Assembly (NCBI GenBank): GCA_927910885.1
Contig: CAKMOD010000153.1
Location: 1-16,886, forward strand
Origin: an uncultured Prevotella sp.
Lineage (GTDB): Bacteria; Bacteroidota; Bacteroidia; Bacteroidales; Bacteroidaceae
Length of the DNA stretch: 16,886 nucleotides
Direction of reading: 5' to 3'
The translations under genes and the position numbers were made by a program. The notes beneath the pieces are model-generated. The model had not been told where the DNA came from. It made no database searches and saw only the letters and a program-made list of their open reading frames with translations. Of the stretch, positions 6,926 to 13,958 are shown in pieces (the first letter of the stretch is position 1; the number at the start of each line of letters is the position of its first letter).

Positions 6926-8131
6926 TTATTTCTCCTTTCTCAACTTATCTATTTCATCAAATTCCTTACCCATATTTAAATTAAGGTAAATTGTATACAA
7001 AGGGGCTAACCATTTGCTCTTTGCTGTTGGAGCAAGCTCTCTGTATTTCTCCATATAGGGTTTAGAACGTTGATATAATGTTATTATCTTTTCTTTATTT
7101 GCACGATACTTCTGCCTATCCTTGTTTAATTCTATCGCCTGATTGAAATATGCAAGCCCTATATTATAATAAGCATCTGCATAAGAGTCATTATCTTTTA
7201 TCAACTGCTTACAAACTTCAATACACTCATTATATCTTCCGAGGTTCAGCAGTGCTGTACTTTTAGCAAATCTAAATAAAAGACTTGTAGAATCAGCTTT
7301 CAATGCACGGTCTGTAATTTCTAATGCCTTCTGATGTTCACCTATCTTAGCATAATATTCTACCAATCGTGGGAAGAAGAAAGCAAAGTTGGGATATTGT
7401 TCAAAACCTGCCTGCAATGACTTTACATACATAGTCGTATCCTTCTTGACCAAATATGCTTCAGCTTCATATTGCCTTACAAAGTTAAGCATTGAGGTAT
7501 CACGTTCCGCTTGGTCTTTAAATCGCATAATCTTGTCAGCATCGCTAAGCTTATAACCACAGAACATCGCCCAATAAGCAGCATGCGGAATAAGAGCATC
7601 TTTCTGCATATAGTCATAACCTTCAAAAAGAGGATAATTAGCTGATAGCAAGTAATCGCTATAATAGTCGTAGGCCGTCTTATAGTCTTTCTTATGAACA
7701 AAATATGAGCCTCCATTAAAAAGATTAGGACGGATTGAATTTAAGAAAGTTGCATGTTTTGCTCTATACTTAGCACGCACTCTTCCTTCTGCATCTGGCT
7801 GAGCATCAAGAGAATCAAAACGTGACATAACATCATACAGCTTTCTTGTTACAGAAAAGAGAGCCGCCGTGTCATACTTTTGTTTCAAATATAACTTTTC
7901 GTTTCCCTGCTCATATTGCTTTGTTAAAGCATCACAGAGAAGAAGCCAGATTTTGCTATTCTTCTTAGATACAGAATCAACAAGCAAGCCACGAAGTGTG
8001 TTCTCAGCTTTCACAAGTTCTTTTCCCGATTTTATCTGATCACGCACAGTCTGGAGTTGCTTCTTCTGAGCAACACCAGTAAGCGGGAAGAGCAGACAGA
8101 TGTATATTAAAAATAATTTTATAGACTTCAC
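6926..8131 (-). CDS. Exported TPR protein 1 (third of three tandem paralogues)
   Basis: The 401-residue protein starts with GTG; the overlap GTGA with the upstream stop TGA (4 nt) fixes this start. Residues 1-21 (MKSIKLFLIYICLLFPLTGVA) form a signal peptide with likely cleavage before QKKQ, so it is periplasmic or surface-facing. TPR-like helical pairs are visible from about 225 to 345, for example HQKALEITDRALKADSTSLLFR and YADAYYNIGLAYFNQAIEL. A block PDAEGRVRAKYR (112-123) and the following LFNGGSYFVHKKDYKTAYDYY match equivalent blocks in the two upstream genes, so the three are homologous. The function is unknown; TPRs usually mediate protein-protein contacts. The helicase gene follows after 3 nt. 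Confidence 0.8.
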   Translation of the reverse strand: MKSIKLFLIYICLLFPLTGVAQKKQLQTVRDQIKSGKELVKAENTLRGLLVDSVSKKNSKIWLLLCDALTKQYEQGNEKLYLKQKYDTAALFSVTRKLYDVMSRFDSLDAQPDAEGRVRAKYRAKHATFLNSIRPNLFNGGSYFVHKKDYKTAYDYYSDYLLSANYPLFEGYDYMQKDALIPHAAYWAMFCGYKLSDADKIMRFKDQAERDTSMLNFVRQYEAEAYLVKKDTTMYVKSLQAGFEQYPNFAFFFPRLVEYYAKIGEHQKALEITDRALKADSTSLLFRFAKSTALLNLGRYNECIEVCKQLIKDNDSYADAYYNIGLAYFNQAIELNKDRQKYRANKEKIITLYQRSKPYMEKYRELAPTAKSKWLAPLYTIYLNLNMGKEFDEIDKLRKEK

Positions 8132-9240
8132 TTTTTAAAATTTGTTACAAGAGGTTCAAGTTCTTCAGCCTTAATTTTATCATTCAAAATTGCATAATCT
8201 AAATAGAGAGGACCTACCCAGTCTACTCGATTTCTACGAGGGTCTTTTGCTCTCACACGTTCAAGATAAGTACGTGCTTCAGCAAAATACTTCATATACT
8301 CATCATCCGAAACGACTTCCTTTTTGTTTCTTCGTTCAGCTACAGTCTCACGTGCAGCCAATCCAACAGTATTCAAACATACACCAATATTATAGGCAAC
8401 AGGAATACTGCTTGGATCGATTTCATCAGCTTGCTTGTAAGCATCTATTGCTTCTTCCCAACGTTCAGCATGCATGGCAATTTCACCTTTAAGAATCCAT
8501 GGCACTGCTGAGTTTGTATTCTCTTCAAGAATTCTATCAATAAAGTCTTCAATATTAAATTTACGTGTGGGATTTTGATAGAACTTCATTATCCATGAAA
8601 AATACTTCTCATTTGTAGGGTCTGTGCGATAAAGTCTTTGTATTACAGAAAGGTAACGCAAGGAGTCCTCCTCTGTCACCATCTTACTATTCATGCACTG
8701 AGCTTTAATTTCTGCTGCTGCCTGTGCTGTCTCATCGTATTGCATAGCAATGTCAGCATATTCATCAGCTTTTTCCAAGTCACGTGCCTTTAAATAATAA
8801 TAAGCAATGTAGTAAGCAGCAACACCAGACTCGTCAATATTATCCTTTACCAATGGAGATTTACGAGCTTTCAAATATAATTGTAAGGCATCAAGTCCTT
8901 CATTTCTCGTATAACTTCCTTTGCTGAAATATTTACCAGCATCTATCAACATTGGATGTAGAACTGCAAGACGATTCTTGTTCTCCTCCTCAAATCTTGG
9001 GTTAACTTTCCCCTTTCGATTAGGCATTCTGTCAAATTCATCACTTTTCAATGAATATTCCACACCATCAACAACAGCATTGAAAATGTTTACAGAATCC
9101 CTATTCGAACGTTTCTCTACACGGGAGAAAGCATCTTTTGCAAGGCGGTTATAAGACTCGGCCTGCTGATATGCCTCTTGTGCCTCTGCGATATTCCAAC
9201 TTGTAAAAATAGAAATAATCAGTATCAGTACTCTTTTCAT
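8128..9240 (-). CDS. Exported TPR protein 2 (second of three tandem paralogues)
   Basis: The 370-residue protein begins MKRVLILIISIFTSWNIAEA, a signal peptide with probable cleavage before QEAYQQ. The shared block is RMPNRKGKVNPRF (71-83), followed by a conserved helical region (LHPMLIDAGKYFSKGSY) aligning with its two neighbours. TPR-like helices occur around 130-175 (AAYYIAYYYLKARDLEKADEY) and 250-300 (GEIAMHAERWEEAIDAYKQA). Its stop overlaps the start of TPR protein 1 by 4 nt. It follows a strong hairpin 24 nt upstream of its ATG, which may lower or uncouple its expression from TPR protein 3. The function is unknown. No lipobox is seen, so it is probably soluble in the periplasm. Confidence 0.8.
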   Translation of the reverse strand: MKRVLILIISIFTSWNIAEAQEAYQQAESYNRLAKDAFSRVEKRSNRDSVNIFNAVVDGVEYSLKSDEFDRMPNRKGKVNPRFEEENKNRLAVLHPMLIDAGKYFSKGSYTRNEGLDALQLYLKARKSPLVKDNIDESGVAAYYIAYYYLKARDLEKADEYADIAMQYDETAQAAAEIKAQCMNSKMVTEEDSLRYLSVIQRLYRTDPTNEKYFSWIMKFYQNPTRKFNIEDFIDRILEENTNSAVPWILKGEIAMHAERWEEAIDAYKQADEIDPSSIPVAYNIGVCLNTVGLAARETVAERRNKKEVVSDDEYMKYFAEARTYLERVRAKDPRRNRVDWVGPLYLDYAILNDKIKAEELEPLVTNFKK

Positions 9241-9265
9241 CAGCTAAATTTTAGTAACACAAAAT

Positions 9266-9307
9266 CCCCTCTTATATGAGTTCTGAAGAGAATTCATATA
9301 AGAGGGG
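9266..9307 (-). terminator. Strong hairpin between TPR genes 3 and 2 (attenuator or terminator)
   Basis: CCCCTCTTATATGA (9266-9279) pairs perfectly over 14 bp with TCATATAAGAGGGG (9294-9307). After one mismatch/wobble position the inner TTCT/AGAA adds 4 bp, leaving a GAAG loop. On the minus strand ATTTTGTG follows, a weak T tract. It begins 15 nt after the stop of TPR gene 3 and ends only about 25 nt before the ATG of TPR gene 2, with no room for a separate promoter. It therefore probably allows partial read-through or protects the upstream mRNA's 3' end. Confidence 0.7.
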
Positions 9308-9322
9308 AATATTTTAGACTAT

Positions 9323-10585
9323 TTACTGCTGAACGCCAGCAATAGCTGCAGCCTCTAATGTCTCAGGAGCCTGTGCACCCTTTACGAAATAGTAGCAACC
9401 ATAAAGTGGGTATGCCCATGAACTCTTCTGCTCTTTCATTACATCAAGGTTCTTAGCAGCCTCAAGGTATGTAATAGCCTTGTTGTAAACTTCATTAAAC
9501 TGAGCACGTGCAGCTGGTGACAATACACCCTTCACAGATGCTACACGGTCTTGTGCCTTATAGAACCAGCACTGACCGATAGATGCATTGATAGCAATCT
9601 TAGCATTATCATCCTTAACCAACTCCAATGCCTTAGAAAGGTAATCAGCAGCCTTCTCGTATTCCTTCTTCTGGCTTGCAAACTGACCGAGCATTACCAA
9701 TGCACCATAGCTATTAGGATTCTTTGCAAGAGCAGCGTTTACGATTTCCTCTGCTTTGTTCTGCATGCCAAGTGAGCTATAGATAGATGTCAAAGTTGTC
9801 AATACTGCATCATTCTCTGGATCCTGAGCATAGATAGCAGCAAGTTTGTCTGCGTAAGCAACAGAGTCCTGACGATTTGTAAGCTGTGCACCCATGATAG
9901 CAAGCTGCAACTGCTTTGCATCCTTACCACGGTCCTTACTCTTTACAGCGTATTCAGCATATTTCTCAGCCTTTTTGTAGTCCTTATTCTGATAAGCATA
10001 ATAAGTTGCGAAGTAAGCAATCTCATTCAAGTTATCATCCTTAGACTTATCAAACTTTGAGAACAATGGCTCATCAGCAGAGTCTACGTAGCGAGCAAGA
10101 TACTTATAAGCATTTGCATCATCCTTAGCACCCTGATAGAAGATACCACCATTGATAAGCTGAGCACGGAGTGGATAGAGTTCGTCAGCAATACCTGTAT
10201 ACTTAGGCTTAACCTTACCCTTTGCGTTAGGCATATTGTCATACTTAACAATCTCTTCAGCTGCATCGAAAGCCTGACCTACAGCCTCGTAGAGACCTTT
10301 CTCGTCAACAGGCTTATTACCTTCCTTACCCATCTGCTGATTGGTTTGGTTCTCAAGCTGAACACCCTGCTCTGCACTTACTTTCTTCATAGCAAGTTGA
10401 TAGAGCTTGTCATAAGCCTTTGCCTTCTCAGCATTGTCTGTAAGCTGTCCAATGTTAGCCTTTACGAGCTCTGCAGCCTCTGCATAGCTCTGTGCTTTAA
10501 GAATTGCCTTTAGTGGCTCGCTGTCACCAGCGAATGCAGCAGATGTACTGAGTAACATCAATGCTGCGAACATTAACTTCTTCAT
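9323..10585 (-). CDS. Exported TPR protein 3 (first of three tandem paralogues), downstream of gyrA
   Basis: The 420-residue protein has a clear signal peptide, MKKLMFAALMLLSTSAAFA, with cleavage before GDSEP. The shared block NMPNAKGKVKPKYT (117-130) is followed by LINGGIFYQGAKDDANAYKYL, matching TPR proteins 1 and 2. TPR helices are clear at about 188-220 (IAYFATYYAYQNKDYKKAEKY) and 280-330 (PNSYGALVMLGQFASQKKEYEKA). The C-terminal ~60 residues (YNKAITYLEAAKNLDVMKE...) end in a PLYGCYYFVKG segment that resembles PLYTIYLNLN and PLYLDYAIL near the ends of the other two, supporting common descent. It lies 137 bp after gyrA with no recognisable promoter, so read-through from gyrA is possible. 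The role is unknown; probably periplasmic. Confidence 0.83.
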   Translation of the reverse strand: MKKLMFAALMLLSTSAAFAGDSEPLKAILKAQSYAEAAELVKANIGQLTDNAEKAKAYDKLYQLAMKKVSAEQGVQLENQTNQQMGKEGNKPVDEKGLYEAVGQAFDAAEEIVKYDNMPNAKGKVKPKYTGIADELYPLRAQLINGGIFYQGAKDDANAYKYLARYVDSADEPLFSKFDKSKDDNLNEIAYFATYYAYQNKDYKKAEKYAEYAVKSKDRGKDAKQLQLAIMGAQLTNRQDSVAYADKLAAIYAQDPENDAVLTTLTSIYSSLGMQNKAEEIVNAALAKNPNSYGALVMLGQFASQKKEYEKAADYLSKALELVKDDNAKIAINASIGQCWFYKAQDRVASVKGVLSPAARAQFNEVYNKAITYLEAAKNLDVMKEQKSSWAYPLYGCYYFVKGAQAPETLEAAAIAGVQQ

Positions 10586-10623
10586 ATTAGTGATCTTTAT
10601 TAAAAGGTTTATAATTCTTTGTT

Positions 10624-10658
10624 AATTCATAATTCAGAATTCATAATTCATAATTATG
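10624..10658. repeat. 7-bp tandem repeat array (AATTCAT)
   Basis: Five consecutive heptamers read AATTCAT, AATTCAG, AATTCAT, AATTCAT, AATTATG. The array is non-coding and lies between gyrA and TPR gene 3, within the likely leader of the latter (39 bp before its ATG). Short arrays of this kind are a recurrent intergenic feature in Bacteroidetes as far as I recall; no function is known to me. Confidence 0.8.
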
Positions 10659-10691
10659 ATTACCGTTGTTTCTATGAGCTTTGAAACAAGT

Positions 10692-10729
10692 AACTTGTCA
10701 ACTTGTCAACTCGTTAACTTGTTTACTCG
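10692..10729. repeat. 8-bp tandem repeat array overlapping the gyrA stop codon
   Basis: Successive octamers read AACTTGTC, AACTTGTC, AACTCGTT, AACTTGTT and a partial TACTCG. The gyrA stop codon TAA (10725-10723) lies inside the array, so the last Glu codon and stop of GyrA are part of a repeat. Just beyond it, ACAAGT-A-ACTTGT (10686-10698) could form a small hairpin. The array may act in the 3' end of gyrA mRNA, but no T tract follows. Confidence 0.75.
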
Positions 10730-13302
10730 AAATCTACTGGTGTAACCTCAGTATGATCTACTGATGATGCCTCTCCCTTGATATCCTCAGTGTTGTTTGG
10801 AAGTTCTTCGTTGTTTTCTTCCTCAACCTCAGACTCCATCTCAGAGCTCATCACCTTACATACAGATGCGATGACATCGTTCTTCTTTGCGAGGTTAATA
10901 AGGCGTACACCCTGTGTTGCACGCCCCATAACGCGGCACTCAGCAACTGACATGCGGATAACAATACCGCTCTTGTTGATAATCATCAAGTCGTTATCAT
11001 CAGTAACGTTCTTGATAGCAACAAGTTTACCGGTCTTCTCCGTAATATTCAGTGTCTTAACACCCTTACCGCCACGATTAGTCAATCGGTAGTCTTCTAC
11101 CTGTGAACGCTTACCATAGCCCTCCTCTGACACAACCATAACGGTCTCTTTGACTGGGTCATTTACAACAATCATGCCAACAACCTCGTCCTGTCCGTCA
11201 TCATCTAATCGCATACCACGTACACCAGTAGAAACACGGCCCATTGTACGGATATTTGCCTCATCGAAGCGGCAAGCACGACCATTGCGATCAGCAATGA
11301 TAAGTTCGTTATGACCATTTGTCAAGCGAACATCTACTACCTCATCACCTTCGTTGATATTAATAGCAATCACACCATTGGTACGAGGACGTGAGTAAGC
11401 ACGGAGAGAAGTCTTCTTAACGATACCCTGCTTTGTAGCAAATACTACATAGTGAGAATCGAGGAAGTCATCATCGTCCAAGCCCTGAATACGCAAGAAT
11501 GCGTTAACAGAATCGCCCGGCTCAAGTGAGAGCATATTCTGGATAGCACGTCCCTTTGAGTTCTTATCACCCTCAGGGATGTCATAACACTTCATCCAGT
11601 AGCAGCGTCCCTTACGAGTAAAGAACAGCATTGTCTGGTGCATTGTTGCTGGATAGATATATTCGGTGAAGTCCTTCTCACGAGTACGAGCACCCTTTGA
11701 GCCTACACCACCACGCGCCTGCTCCTTAAAGTCTGCAAGCGGTGTGCGCTTGATATAACCAAGGTGGCTGATAGTAATAACAACAGGGTCATTAGGATAG
11801 AAATCCTCAGCATTAAACTCATGCTCATCAGGGATAATCTCTGTACGACGAACATCGCCATACTTCTCCTTAACCTCCTGCAACTCTTCCTTCATTACCT
11901 CCTTGCAACGCTCAGGATTATTAAGAATCTCCTGCAAGTCCTTGATGGTTTGCATCAATTCCTCAAACTCCTGATGCAACTGATCAAGACGAAGACCTGT
12001 AAGCTGTGATAAACGCATATCAACGATTGCCTTTGACTGAAGCTCATCGAAGTCAAAACGCTTCTCGAGGTTCTTCTGAGCCTCAGAAGGTGTCTTGCTG
12101 GCACGAATAATACGTACAACCTCATCAATATTGTCACAAGCCTTAATCAATGCCTCCAAGATATGTGCGCGTTCTTGTGCCTTCTTAAGGTCAAACTGAG
12201 CACGACGGATAGTTACATCATGACGATGCTCAACGAAGTACTTAATGCACTCACGAAGACTCAACAGACGTGGACGACCAGCAACCAACGCAATACAGTT
12301 TACAGAGAAAGAACTCTGCAATGCTGTCATCTTGAAGAGCTTATTTAGAATGACGTTTGCATTCGCATCACGCTTCACATCAACAACGATACGCATACCT
12401 TGACGGCCCGTCTCGTCATTTACGTTAGAGATACCTTCAAGCTTGCCTTCCTTCACGAGGTCAGCGATATATTCGATAAGCTGCTGCTTGTTAACTCCGT
12501 AAGGAATCTCTGTTACAACAATCTTATCATGGTTCTCATCGCTCTCAATCTCAGCCTTAGCACGCATTACGACACGGCCACGACCAGTCTCATAGGCATC
12601 TTTAACACCTTGAAGACCATAAATATAAGCACCTGTTGGGAAGTCTGGAGCTGGAATAAATTCCATTAATCCATCAGTAGAAATCTCTGGATTGTCAATA
12701 TAAGCACAACATCCATCAATAACTTCTCCAAGGTTATGCGTAGGAATATTTGTTGCCATACCCACAGCAATACCATTACCACCATTTACAAGCAGGTTAG
12801 GAATCTTTGTAGGCATCACAGCTGGCTCACGCAGCGTATCGTCGAAGTTGTTGACCATGTCAACCGTGTCCTTCTCGATATCGTCCATAACGTGCTCACC
12901 CATCTTTGAGAGGCGGCACTCAGTATAACGCATCGCAGCAGCAGAGTCACCATCGACAGAACCAAAGTTACCCTGTCCATCAACCAACTTGTAGCGCATA
13001 TTCCAGTCCTGCCCCATACGCACAAGCGCACCGTAAACAGAAGAGTCACCATGTGGGTGATACTTACCAAGTACCTCACCGACAACGCGGGCACACTTCT
13101 TGTAAGGCTGGTTGCTAAAGTTACCGATACCACGCATACCGAAGAGGATACGGCGGTGAACAGGCTTAAAACCGTCACGAACATCAGGGAGGGCACGTGC
13201 CACAATCACCGACATTGAGTAGTCGATGTAGGAGCTTTTCATCTCCTCCTCGATGTTGATCTTCATAATTCTGTCCTGATCAATTGTCTGATTTTCGTCC
13301 AT
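10723..13302 (-). CDS. gyrA: DNA gyrase subunit A
   Basis: GyrA is the DNA-cleaving subunit of gyrase and introduces negative supercoils together with GyrB. The 859-residue length is typical. The N-terminal winged-helix/tower region has SVIVARALPDVRDGFKPVHRR (31-51, split across the family signature). The catalytic tyrosine is Tyr126 in AAMRYTE. The quinolone-resistance region reads KYHPHGDSSVYGALV: Ser87 equals E. coli Ser83, while Gly91 occupies the position of E. coli Asp87. The C-terminal beta-pinwheel begins near 510. The GyrA box is QARGGVG (528-534), deviating from QRRGGKG. The C-terminus is an acidic tail (about 815-859). ParC is the main alternative; the N-terminal sequence and overall length favour GyrA. 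It has its own promoter at 13421-13451. Confidence 0.93.
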   Translation of the reverse strand: MDENQTIDQDRIMKINIEEEMKSSYIDYSMSVIVARALPDVRDGFKPVHRRILFGMRGIGNFSNQPYKKCARVVGEVLGKYHPHGDSSVYGALVRMGQDWNMRYKLVDGQGNFGSVDGDSAAAMRYTECRLSKMGEHVMDDIEKDTVDMVNNFDDTLREPAVMPTKIPNLLVNGGNGIAVGMATNIPTHNLGEVIDGCCAYIDNPEISTDGLMEFIPAPDFPTGAYIYGLQGVKDAYETGRGRVVMRAKAEIESDENHDKIVVTEIPYGVNKQQLIEYIADLVKEGKLEGISNVNDETGRQGMRIVVDVKRDANANVILNKLFKMTALQSSFSVNCIALVAGRPRLLSLRECIKYFVEHRHDVTIRRAQFDLKKAQERAHILEALIKACDNIDEVVRIIRASKTPSEAQKNLEKRFDFDELQSKAIVDMRLSQLTGLRLDQLHQEFEELMQTIKDLQEILNNPERCKEVMKEELQEVKEKYGDVRRTEIIPDEHEFNAEDFYPNDPVVITISHLGYIKRTPLADFKEQARGGVGSKGARTREKDFTEYIYPATMHQTMLFFTRKGRCYWMKCYDIPEGDKNSKGRAIQNMLSLEPGDSVNAFLRIQGLDDDDFLDSHYVVFATKQGIVKKTSLRAYSRPRTNGVIAININEGDEVVDVRLTNGHNELIIADRNGRACRFDEANIRTMGRVSTGVRGMRLDDDGQDEVVGMIVVNDPVKETVMVVSEEGYGKRSQVEDYRLTNRGGKGVKTLNITEKTGKLVAIKNVTDDNDLMIINKSGIVIRMSVAECRVMGRATQGVRLINLAKKNDVIASVCKVMSSEMESEVEEENNEELPNNTEDIKGEASSVDHTEVTPVDFE

Positions 13303-13354
13303 TATATATTTTTTCTGTTATAAATTTCTATCACTTTAACGAGCTCATCCCCAT

Positions 13355-13381
13355 AAGGCTAAAATTGCCCACAATAGCCTT
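13355..13381 (-). promoter_or_regulatory. Possible hairpin in the gyrA leader
   Basis: AAGGCTA (13355-13361) and TAGCCTT (13375-13381) form a perfect 7-bp inverted repeat inside the predicted gyrA 5' leader, with a possible 3-bp inner TTG/CAA stem. It lies between the predicted start site (about 13414) and the ATG (13302). It could influence gyrA expression, but a short AT-rich hairpin may also arise by chance. Confidence 0.35.
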
Positions 13382-13420
13382 TATTTCCCTTCTGAGCCGT
13401 TTTCGCACTTTTTCAAGGTG

Positions 13421-13451
13421 TAAAGATACGAACATTTTTTGATACCACAAA
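13421..13451 (-). promoter_or_regulatory. Bacteroidetes-type promoter of gyrA
   Basis: On the minus strand TTTG (13451-13448) is followed by 19 nt and TATCTTTA (13428-13421), one base off TAnnTTTG. The predicted start site near 13414 gives a leader of about 112 nt. The spacing is canonical for Bacteroidetes primary sigma factor promoters. Confidence 0.65.
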
Positions 13452-13454
13452 GGG

Positions 13455-13479
13455 CTTATAACGAAAAAAATGTTATAAG
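13455..13479 (-). terminator. Weak hairpin after the outer-membrane protein gene
   Basis: CTTATAAC (13455-13462) and GTTATAAG (13472-13479) form a perfect 8-bp stem with a 9-nt T-rich loop, 21 nt past the stop of the outer-membrane gene. No T tract follows the stem on the minus strand, so terminator activity is uncertain. It lies just upstream of the gyrA -33 box and could instead be an operator. Confidence 0.35.
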
Positions 13480-13499
13480 GACATATTATTTCAAGGGCT

Positions 13500-13958
13500 T
13501 TATTTCTTTTTAGGATTTACGTTAAATCTCCATGACAAGGACAACATTACATATCGGGGAATGCTATTATTCCATGTTTCCGTCCTGCCCTGTGCGTTCA
13601 TTATGTATTGAGTATTAGAGAGCTGACGGAGTATGTCAAAGCCTTGCAACTTAACCAGAAGTTTCTTATTTATGAAACTGCGACTAAGTTGTGCATTCCA
13701 TATCCAGTCAGTAGTATTCATCTCTGAAAGCTGATAACCACGGCGAGCAAACATTGTTAGGTCAGTTGTTAATTGCAGTTTCCAAGGCAAAGCTACCTGC
13801 ACATTCACACCTATATTATAATCTCCTGCATGAATATTGCTAAATCCCTCACGCTGACTCTTGATAAGATAATATGTACCTCCGCCATGAAGTGTGAACT
13901 CATAGTTATCATCGGGACGATAATTTAGTTTCAAGACGTTACTTATCTTCCAATTATT
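13500..13958 (-). pseudogene. C-terminal barrel fragment of the outer-membrane protein (other side of a frameshift)
   Basis: Read in the shifted frame from about 13958, the sequence gives NNWKISNVLKLNYRPDD and continues to the stop at 13500. It has alternating barrel strands (FTLHGGGTYYLIKSQ, NIGVNVQVALPWKLQLTTDL) and ends RYVMLSLSWRFNVNPKKK. An ending of the form RYVxLSLxxRFN is typical of the closing strand of Bacteroidetes beta-barrel proteins (OMP_b-brl_3 type). There is no ATG at its beginning; the nearest candidate start is a TTG at 13934. It is therefore best read as the missing end of the gene directly upstream, not an independent gene. Confidence 0.85.

Noticed and set aside
10624..10729. 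CRISPR-like repeats
   Set aside because: Units are 7-8 bp and directly abutting, with no spacers.
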